Of a stretch of 63,994 bases of DNA, positions 48,950 through 57,842 are shown in pieces. Position 1 is the stretch's first letter, and each line of letters starts with the position of its first letter. Under the pieces are notes generated by a model. It searched no databases. It was not told the DNA's origin and saw only the letters and a list, made by a program, of their open reading frames with translations. Source of the stretch: Aphanothece sp. CMT-3BRIN-NPC111 (GTDB lineage Bacteria; Cyanobacteriota; Cyanobacteriia; Cyanobacteriales; JAHHGU01); the NCBI GenBank assembly GCA_019359765.1, contig JAHHGU010000026.1, positions 1-63,994 on the forward strand, in the 5' to 3' direction. A program made the translations under genes and the position numbers.

Positions 48950-49495
48950 GAGGAATCTCCTCTCTAGACAAGGAACGAGAAATATCCCAATTAAATTTGA
49001 TTTTAATGGGAGGAAAGCCAGTACGGGAATGACTGATTTCCACAATACGATGAAATGTCCGTTTTGAAAGAGTTAATTTCAAAGGAAAACGGAGCCAAAA
49101 ACCTTTGTTGGTTCCCTCACCCTAAATTCAGGAAAAAGGGCTTCCCAAGCCTCGAAGCAGGTTGTAACAGGAATAAAGCTGCTTGAAGCGGGTTCTTCTG
49201 AAAAATTATATGCCTTGCCATACCGGATATTTCGAGACTGTTAACAATAATTCAAAGTCGGTCAAGCATAGATTGAAATTGGCTTTCAGACTCATAGGTG
49301 CGTATAAAAAGTCAAGAGAGTGTGACAATAACTTTTAGAAACTTAACAATAACCATTTAGGCATCGCTGCGCTAAAGGCCGAGGGTCGTATTCAAACTCA
49401 GCCAAATTTACATCGGCAGGTTCATTGTTTCCGCTATAGTTCCTATGGAGAACTTCAGTTGAGCTTTGATGTTGGTTGCTTAGGAGGGGATTAGC
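48950..49495. promoter_or_regulatory. psaAB upstream control region
   Basis: 546 bases between divergent psaA and the lipoprotein gene. On the minus strand TATAAT (49205-49210) is a candidate psaA -10 without a good -35. Three copies of TNACAATAA, at 49241-49251, 49323-49332 and 49343-49353, could be a regulator site, the latter two spaced 20 bases apart. A canonical HLR1 (RpaB site) is not seen. TAGGAGGGGATTAGC just before 49496 is the ribosome site of the lipoprotein gene. Confidence 0.45.
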
Positions 49496-51301
49496 GTGTT
49501 GGGCATAATTCGTCGTTGGACGCTTGGGAAAGCGTTAGTTTCGTTTTTAATGGCAACGGTTTTGGTTTTGAGTCTTGCCAGCTGTGGCGATCGCGCTGCT
49601 TCCTTGCAAGCTCCCGGTGCCAACCGGGGAGGCAAAACCCAGATGGTCGGGGAAATCTCAGAAGTAGCTCCTCCTGAGGTCATTCAACAGCTGCGTCCGG
49701 CTTTGGAAGCTAACCAGCCTCAAGTCACAATATTGAGCCCTCAACAGGACGAAGTTCTCCAAGACACAAAAGTAGCGGTACGATTCCAGGTTCAGGATTT
49801 GCCAGTATTCAAAAATCTAGAACTAGAGATGGGTCCCCATCTGCACGTCATTCTGGACAACCAACCCTACATAGCGGTTTATGACAAAGACAAGCCTCTA
49901 GTATTTGAAGACTTACCTCCTGGAACTCACACCCTGCGGGTTTTTGCCTCCCGCCCGTGGCATGAAAGCTTCAAAAACGAGGGTGCCTACGCCCAAACAA
50001 CCTTTCATATTTTTACTAAGACCACAGACAACAACCCTAATCCAACACAACCGCTGTTGACCTACAGCCGCCCCAAAGGCAGCTACGGGGCTGAGCCGAT
50101 AATGCTTGACTTCTATCTAACCAACGCCCCGTTGCACCTGGTAGCTCAGGAAAATCCTAAAGATGACATTGCTGATTGGCGGATTCGGGTGACTGTTAAT
50201 AATCAAAGCTTTGTACTTGACAAATGGCAACCTATTTATCTCAAAGGCTTTAAGTCAGGGAAAAACTGGGTGCAGCTGGAATTTATTGATGAACTGGGAA
50301 ACCCGCTCAAAAATGTTTTTAACGACACGGTGCGTCTTATTACCTACGAACCTAATGGCAAAGACACACTCTCCAAGATGGTACGGGGCGAACTATCAAC
50401 CGCTGATGTTCGTGGGATTGTAGACCCCAACTACAAGTCACAAAAACCAGCAGCAACACCAATTCCTACCCCAACATCTACGGCAAGCCCAGAACCCTTA
50501 CCCACGCCTACTTCAAAAGTTGAACCAACACCAGCTGATGAAGCGAAAGTGCCTGAAGTAGAGCTAAAAGAACCAGATGAATCGGTGCCAGCAGAATTAA
50601 AACAAACAGAAAAAGGCAAATCAGGCGGCTTCTTGAGTCGCTTCCGACGCCCTAGCGTCAATCCCAGTCCACCGGACACACTACCAGAGGTAGTAGAGAC
50701 ACCAACGCCTGAAGCCGTAGCACCTGAATCACCAGCACCAACGCCGACGCCCACCCCTACTGTTGAAGAAACACCAACGCCTGAAGCCGTAGCACCTAAA
50801 TCACCAGCACCAACGCCGACGCCCACTCCTACTGTTGAAGAAACACCAACGCCTGAAGCGCCACCAGCACCCCCCCAACAAACAGAAAAAGGCAAATCAG
50901 GTGGCTTTTTGAGTCGCTTCCGGCGTTCCCCTGCCTTTCCAAGTTTGGCACCCACCTTGCCAGAGATAGTACCAACTCCAGCGCCTGAACCTGTTGCACC
51001 TGAATCACCGATAGCGCCACTAGAGAAGACGCCAACTACTATGCCACTCCAACGAACACCAACGTCTGAACAAGCTGGTGAAGTTCTAGAAAATTCAAAT
51101 CAGGAACTGTCAGCACCAAAATCTACTTCAAGCCCCAGATTTCGCATCATCCAAACCACTGCTGAGTCACAGATTCCCAGCCGCTTTATCCAGAAATCTG
51201 CATCGGCGACACTGACACCAAAATCCGTAGATACCTCTGAGAAACCAGCAGATTCAGATAAATTACTCTCTGTTGAGTCAGAGGCAGGAATAACGCCTTA
51301 G
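49496..51301 (+). CDS. Pro-rich lipoprotein with internal repeats
   Basis: 601 residues, not assigned to a known family. A signal peptide with lipobox LASC (Cys about 30) is followed by a folded region (about 55-310), probably beta-sandwich-like (VTILSPQQDEVLQDTKVAVRFQVQ in part: VTILSPQQDEV; LPPGTHTLRVFASRPW). The C-terminal half is disordered and repetitive: the block EKGKSGGFLSRFRR occurs twice (about residues 370 and 463), and a 24-residue Pro-Thr repeat (72 bases) occurs between them. The start is GTG after AGGAGGGG. Divergent from psaA. Likely anchored in the periplasm or thylakoid lumen side. Confidence 0.8.
   Translation: MLGIIRRWTLGKALVSFLMATVLVLSLASCGDRAASLQAPGANRGGKTQMVGEISEVAPPEVIQQLRPALEANQPQVTILSPQQDEVLQDTKVAVRFQVQDLPVFKNLELEMGPHLHVILDNQPYIAVYDKDKPLVFEDLPPGTHTLRVFASRPWHESFKNEGAYAQTTFHIFTKTTDNNPNPTQPLLTYSRPKGSYGAEPIMLDFYLTNAPLHLVAQENPKDDIADWRIRVTVNNQSFVLDKWQPIYLKGFKSGKNWVQLEFIDELGNPLKNVFNDTVRLITYEPNGKDTLSKMVRGELSTADVRGIVDPNYKSQKPAATPIPTPTSTASPEPLPTPTSKVEPTPADEAKVPEVELKEPDESVPAELKQTEKGKSGGFLSRFRRPSVNPSPPDTLPEVVETPTPEAVAPESPAPTPTPTPTVEETPTPEAVAPKSPAPTPTPTPTVEETPTPEAPPAPPQQTEKGKSGGFLSRFRRSPAFPSLAPTLPEIVPTPAPEPVAPESPIAPLEKTPTTMPLQRTPTSEQAGEVLENSNQELSAPKSTSSPRFRIIQTTAESQIPSRFIQKSASATLTPKSVDTSEKPADSDKLLSVESEAGITP
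50701..50856 (+). repeat. 72-base tandem repeat in the lipoprotein gene
   Basis: The unit starting ACCAACGCCTGAAGCC begins at 50701, 50773 and 50845, with about two full copies. It encodes the 24-residue TPTPEAVAP...SPAPTPTPTPTVEE unit. Copies differ at only a few bases, so the duplication is recent. Confidence 0.85.
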
Positions 51302-51321
51302 TTTCACTAAGTTGATATCTT

Positions 51322-51353
51322 CCCCTACTAAATGCGTAGCATGATAGTGGGGG
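51322..51353. repeat. hairpin after the lipoprotein gene, IS-end-like
   Basis: CCCCTACTA pairs with TAGTGGGGG, preceded by TTGATATCTT and followed by GATTTCC. It matches the TTGACATACTCCCC...GGGGATTC layout of the other solitary hairpins only loosely. Confidence 0.4.
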
Positions 51354-51588
51354 ATTTCCAGCTGAAACTGTTTTCCAATTCAACAAGACAACTTAAAAGA
51401 TCGTTATCGGCTTAAGGATGTGTCGAGTGGGTAACGGGGGACAAAGCGATAGACGCAGACAAACTTCCAAATAGTTAAATTAGGTGCATCGCCCTTTTGT
51501 AAATCCGCAGTTTGAGCTGTCAAGCTCGCGTCTACCCACCAGCGCCCCAAGATGTTCGTGGCGCTGTGGTTTCAGCCTATAGAAGCAT

Positions 51589-52344
51589 TTAAACTTGAAT
51601 TAGTTGTTTAATACCCAGCAGGTAATGGGTAGCAGAAAGTAAGTCGCTGTAGATGTGAGTCGGTTGAAATTTCTTTAGCCTATAGCAACTGCGAATACCA
51701 CAGGTAAGGGCAATCGTGGGAATTCCCCATGCTTGTCCTGCTAGGATATCGGCTTCAGTATCGCCTACCATCCAAGCTGAGGCTGAACACGAATCTGGCA
51801 GAGGTTGTTCTGCGATCGCTTTTGCTAAAAGTTGTGTTTTCACTTCCGCGTAATTTTGATAAGCGGCGTTAGCTTCCTGAGTTCCATAAATGCCACTAAA
51901 CAGGCGCGCCAAACCGTAATTTTGCAATATCTGTGTGGCTTCGTCTTGACAGCGCAACGTTACCAATACTAGCCGGACTCCCTGAGAATGTAGCAACGCC
52001 AATGCCCAGCTAACGCCTGGTTGCATTTTATCTTTTTCTAACAGGGCAGGCTGATTTACTATCTGAGTCACGTACCCCAAAAAGACATCAATCTGTTCTC
52101 CTTGCAAACCTGAGCGCATGGCAATTTCTATATCTGGAACGCGGTCTTGCTTCATTTGCCAGAACATCTGTTTGCTCAGTACCTGGATGGGCAAGTTGAC
52201 GCTTTGGGCACAGTACGATGCCTGAGTATCAGCCAGTGCCAGTCTGTAGGTGCTGTAGTAGCGCTCTGAGACATCAACGATAGGGCCGTCAAAGTCACAG
52301 AATACAGTCAGGTGTTGGGGAAAGGAGGCCGCAGTGCCTGTCAT
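51589..52344 (-). CDS. HAD-superfamily phosphatase
   Basis: 251 residues with the HAD catalytic motifs: I, FCDFDGPIVD (nucleophile Asp about 17); II, LVLVTLR (Thr about 128); a Lys in the third motif region; and IV, VGDTEADILAG (about 193-203). A helical cap lies between motifs I and II. It resembles phosphoglycolate-phosphatase-like members, but the Trp/Gln-rich cap is not diagnostic and the substrate is unknown. The ATG at 52344 is preceded by AGGTAAC. It converges with the lipoprotein gene. Confidence 0.85.
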   Translation of the reverse strand: MTGTAASFPQHLTVFCDFDGPIVDVSERYYSTYRLALADTQASYCAQSVNLPIQVLSKQMFWQMKQDRVPDIEIAMRSGLQGEQIDVFLGYVTQIVNQPALLEKDKMQPGVSWALALLHSQGVRLVLVTLRCQDEATQILQNYGLARLFSGIYGTQEANAAYQNYAEVKTQLLAKAIAEQPLPDSCSASAWMVGDTEADILAGQAWGIPTIALTCGIRSCYRLKKFQPTHIYSDLLSATHYLLGIKQLIQV

Positions 52345-52995
52345 AAACTGTTACCTACATCCGCCTTTTTTAAATGTTTCTTTACATTAACAGTTACAAC
52401 ATAAGTTGTCAGGGAGTTGAGAGCGAATTTTATATTAGAAAAAGCTATAGGTAGAGAAAGCTTCTCTGCAAAGAGTTGACAAAGGCTTATATCCCGGACT
52501 GTTGAGGTTGCAGCTAGACGATGGTTTAAGGCTCAATCGCGTCTAAGGTTGCACAAGCTACATGTCAGAGCAATCGCCCTTCGCGTGGGCGTAGCGTGTA
52601 TTGCGGAGCAACGTATAGTCCCTACTCCCAATACTTCTAGGTGAACTTCTCCCCTCCAACCCCTCTTTTGCTCTTCCCTGACATATCTGCTGTAACCCAT
52701 ATCTGGTTTACGAGGGCGGCGGGAAAGCCTCATCCCTTCATGGGTGAGGATGCTTATCCGTCCGCCGTCGTTAATCGTTAGTCGTTCGTCGTAAATAACA
52801 ACTATCAACTAACCACTATCCACTATGAACTAACTGAATCTCTGCTCCTTGTGGGCAGAGTATTCAACAGCAGGTGTAAGCAATTAACAAGTACGACACT
52901 GCCGTGCCCCCTACTGTAGCAACGCTACTGCTAGAGTAGGTTGGCTATGCCCTGATTGATTAAACTCAGGGGTAGGCAGCAACCTTACCAAGTTT
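52345..52995. other. intergenic region with repeats, no recognised gene
   Basis: 651 bases between the HAD gene and ribD. A hairpin CCTCATCCC-TTCAT-GGGTGAGG (52728-52748) followed by ATGCTT is another IS-end-like copy. A HIP1-related dispersed sequence with CGCCCTTCGCG and GGGCGTAGCG lies at about 52575-52605. A 91-codon minus-strand frame (52533-52808) crosses both repeats and is not considered real. No FMN riboswitch motif is seen before ribD. Confidence 0.45.
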
Positions 52996-54150
52996 ATGGA
53001 AAACTTTCCCGTAGACGCTCCACAGGACGCATCGAAGCAGGAGTCAACATTCTCCTCCTTCGACCGCGCTATGATGCAGCGGTGCATTGAACTCGCCCGC
53101 CGCGCACTAGGACAGACAGCACCTAATCCCCTGGTAGGTTCTGTTATCGTTCAAGATGGGCAGATTGTGGGGGAAGGGTTTCACCCCGGTGCTGGTAATC
53201 CCCATGCCGAAGTTTTTGCATTGCAAGACGCCGGTGAACGGGCAAATAAAGCCACAGTCTACGTTAATCTTGAGCCGTGCAATCACTACGGACGCACCCC
53301 TCCCTGTTCAGAAGCGTTAATTACCGCTGGGGTATCTAAAGTAGTGGTGGGTATGGTAGATCCCGATCCGCGAGTATCTGGCGGTGGCATAGCTCGATTA
53401 CGGCAAGCTGGGATTGAAGTTGTGGTGGGCGTAGAAGAGTCAGCCTGCCGTAAGCTAAATGAAGCTTTTATCCATCGCATTCTCTACCATCGACCTTTTG
53501 GTATTTTGAAATATGCTATGACTTTGGATGGCAAGATTGCCACCACTACAGGTCATAGCGCCTGGGTAACTAGCACTGGTGCCCGTCATGAAGTACATCA
53601 GCTGCGGGCTGCTTGCGATGCTGTAATTGTTGGTGGGAATACGGTGCGTTTAGACAATCCTCAACTTACCAGCCATCAAACATACGCCCACAATCCTTTG
53701 CGTGTGGTCATGAGTCGCACGCTCGATTTGCCGCTAGATGCCTATCTCTGGCGAACATCAGATGCTCCTACATTGGTATTGACAGAGGTTGGTTCCTCTC
53801 CAGATTTACAGCAGCAACTACTGAAAAATCAGGTTGAATTGGTAGAGTTGACGCCGTTAACACCTGCAAAAGTGATGGCGTACTTATACGACCGAGGCTT
53901 ACTCTCGGTACTCTGGGAATGTGGCGGTACATTAGCTGCAAGAGCGATCGCAGAAGGAGCGGTGCAAAAAGTTCTTGCCTTTATTGCTCCCAAAATTGTT
54001 GGTGGCAGGTTAGCCCCCTCACCTGTGGGAGATTTGGGGTTGGCTACTATGACAGATGCACTAGCCCTAGAACGAGTCACCTGGCGGTCTGTGGGTTCAG
54101 ATTGTCTGGTGGAAGGTTATTTGCCATCCCTACCACCGTCAATCATCTGA
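52996..54150 (+). CDS. ribD: bifunctional riboflavin biosynthesis protein RibD
   Basis: 384 residues with two domains. The deaminase (about 22-150) has HAEV (His about 69) and PCNHYGRTPPC (about 97-107) as zinc ligands and removes the amino group of the pyrimidine intermediate. The reductase domain (about 165-380; FGILKYAMTLDGKIAT, VGGNTVRLDNPQLT) then reduces the ribosyl side chain with NADPH. It acts in the cytoplasm in steps two and three of riboflavin synthesis. No other rib gene is adjacent. The ATG at 52996 adds about 20 non-conserved residues before the domain. Confidence 0.96.
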   Translation: MENFPVDAPQDASKQESTFSSFDRAMMQRCIELARRALGQTAPNPLVGSVIVQDGQIVGEGFHPGAGNPHAEVFALQDAGERANKATVYVNLEPCNHYGRTPPCSEALITAGVSKVVVGMVDPDPRVSGGGIARLRQAGIEVVVGVEESACRKLNEAFIHRILYHRPFGILKYAMTLDGKIATTTGHSAWVTSTGARHEVHQLRAACDAVIVGGNTVRLDNPQLTSHQTYAHNPLRVVMSRTLDLPLDAYLWRTSDAPTLVLTEVGSSPDLQQQLLKNQVELVELTPLTPAKVMAYLYDRGLLSVLWECGGTLAARAIAEGAVQKVLAFIAPKIVGGRLAPSPVGDLGLATMTDALALERVTWRSVGSDCLVEGYLPSLPPSII

Positions 54151-54400
54151 ATACTGCTTTGCCATCCAAAGAATATCTATTGAGGAAGTAGAGAAGCTTG
54201 GAAGCTAAGCCGTGAACTTTAATTTCCAATCGAGCCGTCAACGACTTGAACTTTAAGATCACACTAAAAACATGCTCACAATAGTATTTGGCAGGCTATT
54301 AGTCGGCAGTCTCAATCTACAGGAAGTGCTAGGGAATAGAGGGCTACAATGGCTGCATGTCATTATTGGTCAGCAAAACGAAGAGGAGGAGGAAGAGATC

Positions 54401-54880
54401 TTGACCAGCTTTGAACCGACGGAGGACATCTGTACAGCAGAGCCGCAAATACAAAATGCTCCCGCTATACAGTTGTCTACAGACCCACGTTTGTCCGGCT
54501 GTGAATTTAAGATTGTGCGGGCAAAAGGTAATTTGTTCCGCGACCCAGCAATTTTTCAACAGTTGTGTGAAGAAGAGGCAGAAGCTGGTTGGATGTTGCT
54601 AGAAAAACTTGATGACCGACGGGTGCGCTTCAAGCGGCCTGTAGCTTTGCGTGATGTCATTAATCCAGAGTTTCTGGAATTCGATCCCTATCGATGCTAC
54701 TACGGTACGTCGTGGATGTCTTTGAAGTTGCTGGGCGCGATCGCGGCTGTTTTGACCCTGGTTGTACCAGCTTATTTAGGCTATACCTTTGTCTCAAGTC
54801 TACTAGCACATGTGCCAGGGCGATCGCTGGAGCTACCCTCTCAGCAGCCACCTTTACGAGAACAGCCACCTACGCCATAG
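54401..54880 (+). CDS. hypothetical protein with C-terminal membrane helix
   Basis: I do not recognise the family by name. A conserved-looking core (about 30-115; SGCEFKIVRAKGNLFRDPAIFQQL given as GCEFKIVRAKGNLF, and EEEAEAGWMLLEKLDDRRVRF) is followed by a membrane helix (LKLLGAIAAVLTLVVPAYLG, about 105-125) and a Pro-rich tail. I chose the TTG at 54401 because GAGGAGGAGGAAG lies just before it; a longer frame from the ATG at 54272 would translate that ribosome site as a run of Glu. This start choice is an inference. Confidence 0.7.
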   Translation: MTSFEPTEDICTAEPQIQNAPAIQLSTDPRLSGCEFKIVRAKGNLFRDPAIFQQLCEEEAEAGWMLLEKLDDRRVRFKRPVALRDVINPEFLEFDPYRCYYGTSWMSLKLLGAIAAVLTLVVPAYLGYTFVSSLLAHVPGRSLELPSQQPPLREQPPTP

Positions 54881-54953
54881 GGCTATCAGCTTTTAGGGCT
54901 TATAGAGTGGTTAACACTTGTTTCAATATTAGTAAATCAAAAAGAGGTAAGAT

Positions 54954-55436
54954 ATGTTGAATTTTTTTCTAAGCACCCTCGTTGGGTTGAATCCCTTAGG
55001 CTTTACTAATTTGCTGGCTCAGACTCCAGTTAATACAACTGTTACTACAGCTGTTCCCATAAGCTGTATAAAAGTTTTCGGGAATAACCCGGTTTTTTTT
55101 GAAGAAAATATATCTATAGGTAGGAAATTTGAACGGGCTATTTGGAGCCTCAAAGCTTCTCCCAATTTTTACCATACCTTTACATGTAATCTCGAAAATA
55201 CTAATTTAAGATCTTTGGATGGGACTTTTGCTATTGCGGATACTTCGACACTTCCTCAGGCTCAGGTTTCTTTCTATTTAGATGGGGCGTTGGCTCAAAC
55301 TATTGAAGTTTCCGGAGGTCAAGTAGCTGCTTTTTCTTTAGATCTTACCAATCATACCGATTTGGCAGTTGAATATAGATTTGCTCATGGTGGTAGCTAT
55401 AATTATTTGCACACTTTGCAATGGGATTTTAAATAA
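54954..55436 (+). CDS. hypothetical secreted protein
   Basis: 160 residues with an N-terminal signal peptide (FFLSTLVGLNPLGFTNLLAQT, shortened: FFLSTLVGLNPLG), cleaved perhaps after LAQ. The mature part is beta-rich with two Cys (ISCIKVF, FTCNLEN) and a segment AQVSFYLDGALAQTIEVSGG resembling a carbohydrate- or NPCBM-like sandwich, which I cannot confirm. Ribosome site AAGAGGTAAGAT precedes the ATG. Codon usage is AT-rich compared with neighbours, which suggests horizontal origin. Confidence 0.65.
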   Translation: MLNFFLSTLVGLNPLGFTNLLAQTPVNTTVTTAVPISCIKVFGNNPVFFEENISIGRKFERAIWSLKASPNFYHTFTCNLENTNLRSLDGTFAIADTSTLPQAQVSFYLDGALAQTIEVSGGQVAAFSLDLTNHTDLAVEYRFAHGGSYNYLHTLQWDFK

Positions 55437-55801
55437 TTATAGAAACTACCCTTGACCAGCTTGGCAGAGATAACTCGCAACTCCTAACCAGAGAAACTCT
55501 AGGGACAGAGGAAAAATTAATATTCCTCATCTCCTCTGCTCTGTTATAGCAATCCTTCAGTTAGCTTTTAGCAAACATACAGTTATAGCAGTAGTTCTAG
55601 GTGCATGGGGGTGAGGTTGATTGTCAAGCACCCTTATGGCAACTGCTATACATTTTTTAGCTGGTGGGTAACTTTTGTTATTATGCCCCGCCCTAAGTAG
55701 GCAATGCCTTGAGCAGAAAAGGATTTCCCCGCAGTTACGTTACACCCACCCGGGGTGAGAAACTACTCTAGCTGAAGTTGCTACTCTGGAAACAGACAAA
55801 T
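55437..55801. other. intergenic region with dispersed repeat
   Basis: 365 bases before the rhomboid gene. GCATGGGGGTGAGG followed by GATTGTCAA (55602-55627) repeats the sequence at 34476-34500 with two changes. No gene seen. Confidence 0.4.
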
Positions 55802-56410
55802 ATGGGTTACACCAGAGACAGAACAATGAGCCGAGATAAAGCAAACGCGATCGCCAGTGAATTGAAAACTCAAGCCATTATTTTAGGCGGATTCATCGTC
55901 ATTATCTGGATATTAGAGATTGTAGATCTGCTCTGGGGAGGGAGGCTCAACGCCTATGGTATCCGCCCCCGCAGTATCATTGGGCTGCGCGGCATATTGT
56001 TTGCGCCCTTTCTGCATAGAGATTTTGGTCACCTAATCGCCAACACTATACCTTTCCTCACCCTAGGTTGGTTGATCATGTTGCGAGAAACCAGGGACTT
56101 TTTTGTTGTCACAGCTGTGACAATATTCATTAGTGGTTTTGGTGTATGGCTCTTTGGCGCACCAAACACGATTCACATTGGTGCCAGTGGCGTTATATTT
56201 GGGTATCTAGGTTTTCTGCTTCTACGTGGCTACTTTGAGCGCAGCGTAGTATCAATTTTGTTATCGTTAATAGTCGGCTTCCTTTATGGGGGCGTTATTT
56301 GGGGTGTTTTACCATCCCAACCCGGAATATCCTGGGAGGGACATTTGTTTGGCTTTCTGGGCGGCGTACTAGCTGCACGCCTCTTGGCGCGTCGAAAGCG
56401 GAGTAAATAG
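55802..56410 (+). CDS. rhomboid-family intramembrane serine protease
   Basis: 202 residues with about six membrane helices. The catalytic Ser is in GASGVIFGYLG (about residue 125) and the His in WEGHLFGFLGG (about 180), forming the dyad that cuts transmembrane substrates within the membrane. FGHLIANTIPFLTLG matches the N-terminal family motif with the conserved HxxxN pair. Two candidate starts exist: ATG at 55802 (MGYTRDRT) and at 55826 (MSRDKANA); neither has a strong ribosome site. Natural substrates are unknown. Confidence 0.9.
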   Translation: MGYTRDRTMSRDKANAIASELKTQAIILGGFIVIIWILEIVDLLWGGRLNAYGIRPRSIIGLRGILFAPFLHRDFGHLIANTIPFLTLGWLIMLRETRDFFVVTAVTIFISGFGVWLFGAPNTIHIGASGVIFGYLGFLLLRGYFERSVVSILLSLIVGFLYGGVIWGVLPSQPGISWEGHLFGFLGGVLAARLLARRKRSK

Positions 56411-56533
56411 CTAATGCTTTAGGGGGAAAGTAAGAGTTTATATGCGGCGTACACTGTTAAATTAGGTATAAAGACTAACCCGTAATATAAACGCCTTCAT
56501 GCACCTCTGCACACAAGCAAAAAATAATTGGAT

Positions 56534-56878
56534 ATGTATCCCCTGAATCCTGAAGAAGATGATTTTCTTGTGCCAGGACACCGCCGGAACCAAAACTTTG
56601 GTGAGCGGCTGCGTCAATTCCACAATGAGTTTGACAGCAGCATCCGTGCCATTTTGCGCGACTGCCTATTTCGAGAGGTCAATGAACAAAATACCCTAAC
56701 ATTACAGATTCTTTGCCCGAATCAAGCAGTGCAAAAACGCTTGATCCAGAAGCGGCAAAAAATTGGTAATGAGATTCGCTGGATCTGGTCGGAAAACGTT
56801 GATCAGTTCGCACTATGTGTGGATAAAGAGGGGCTACAGTGCCGGGTATTTTCCCTCAAAAACTATCTAATTGATTAA
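56534..56878 (+). CDS. hypothetical protein, 114 residues
   Basis: Not recognised as a named family, although it reads like a conserved cyanobacterial protein: hydrophilic, no membrane segment, with FGERLRQFHNEFDSSIRAIL, LTLQILCPNQAVQKRL and IRWIWSENVDQF. The alternation of charged helices and a short beta region suggests a small folded cytosolic protein. Start at the ATG giving MYPLNPEEDDFL; a TTG two codons upstream is possible. Confidence 0.7.
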   Translation: MYPLNPEEDDFLVPGHRRNQNFGERLRQFHNEFDSSIRAILRDCLFREVNEQNTLTLQILCPNQAVQKRLIQKRQKIGNEIRWIWSENVDQFALCVDKEGLQCRVFSLKNYLID

Positions 56879-56973
56879 CAATCTCACACGCTTTCCCTTA
56901 TAGCTAGGGCTGGAAACTATTTTTTAGGGCTTTATAGAGGTAGCATTATAATAAAACCTAACCTAAAAAACTT

Positions 56974-57234
56974 ATGCCGAAAAAGCAGAAATTTCCCTAT
57001 TTACTGGGTTCAAAATGGACATCTCATCAGAAAATGTGGGGCTGGAGGCACTTTCAGGTAATTACACGCAAAAATGAAGGCAAGTGGGTATTTGCGGAAA
57101 TGGTTGCGTCCTGCGATTCTAATGTACGTTTTTGGATAAACGCCCGATTGCTAAAAGACCGCTCCCAGTGGCAAGCTGGTTGGCAATCTTTGCAGGAAAT
57201 GGAAGAAACTCATAACCTTGCTTTAGACGCTTGA
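56974..57234 (+). CDS. TIGR02450 family Trp-rich protein
   Basis: 86 residues of a small Trp-rich family found in cyanobacteria and marine bacteria, function unknown. The pattern LLGSKWTSHQKMWGWRHFQV, then FAEMVASCDSNVRFWI and LKDRSQWQAGWQ is characteristic, with eight Trp in 86 residues. Cytosolic. The ATG at 56974 is the only sensible start. Stand-alone gene. Confidence 0.88.
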   Translation: MPKKQKFPYLLGSKWTSHQKMWGWRHFQVITRKNEGKWVFAEMVASCDSNVRFWINARLLKDRSQWQAGWQSLQEMEETHNLALDA

Positions 57235-57842
57235 AACCCTCGCTGAAACACAGCATAATCTTGCTCCGGAAATGATTCTAAACAGGCGGCGATGGCGCGT
57301 TTTAGTAAGTACTATCCGGTATACACCTAGGCATTACAATTCGGCACCCATTATTACAAATTCACTTCCAAGTCGTTGCTACCTAAAGAAATTCCCGTTT
57401 TTTTTGTTGTTGTGGCTTTGTTGGGCATGGCTTTAATTAATATGCTTAACTTTCACCCTTAAAACTAGTGCTTTTATCCCTCCTTCTAACAAGTAGAAGG
57501 TTAAAGAGAATAGATAGCTGCAAATTATAAGTTTTCGGTATTTGCAGCAATTTTACTGAATTTTTAAGTTATTTTCTTCCAACTATTGTAGAGACGTTTT
57601 GCCGGAACGTCTTTACTAACGGGCGGCAGAAATTTTGCCCCCCATTGAAACACGGGCTAAGAACCGTCGCCTCTTTTTTGTCCCCCTTGTGCGTAAAGCA
57701 AAATGGCGGAGTCGTTCAGTAGTTGAGCAATGTCTAGTTGCTACGTCATCGGTAGGGCTAGAACTTGATAATATGACTACGAGTTGAGCCTTATTCAACT
57801 TTTCATTTCCTATTCTGGCAAATGTTCGGATATAGCCTTTAA
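57235..57842. other. intergenic region, no confident gene
   Basis: 608 bases before scpB. It contains the palindrome at 57588-57616 and a short open frame (57376-57462, TTG start) that would give a hydrophobic 28-residue peptide, without a ribosome site. A minus-strand frame from 57873 overlaps the scpB start and looks like a shadow. Confidence 0.4.
57588..57616. repeat. palindromic dispersed repeat (GTAGAGACG type)
   Basis: GTAGAGACGTT pairs with AACGTCTTTAC across TTGCCGG. Third copy of the family at 23781 and 34438. Confidence 0.6.

Noticed and set aside
50431..50955. 174-codon Gly/Ser/Val-rich minus-strand frame
   Set aside because: Exact antisense of the Pro/Thr repeat in the lipoprotein gene; an artefact of repeat composition.
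52533..52808. 91-codon minus-strand frame before ribD
   Set aside because: Runs through HIP1-type repeats and a hairpin; Arg/Thr-rich translation typical of repeat DNA.
52830..52995. Possible FMN riboswitch before ribD
   Set aside because: The conserved AGGGGCA...GGCGGT...CCCGCGA pattern of the RFN element is absent.
57376..57462. 28-residue hydrophobic frame (TTG start, LLPKEIPVFFVVVALLG)
   Set aside because: Looks like a membrane helix, but there is no ribosome site and only a TTG start; conservation would have to be shown first.
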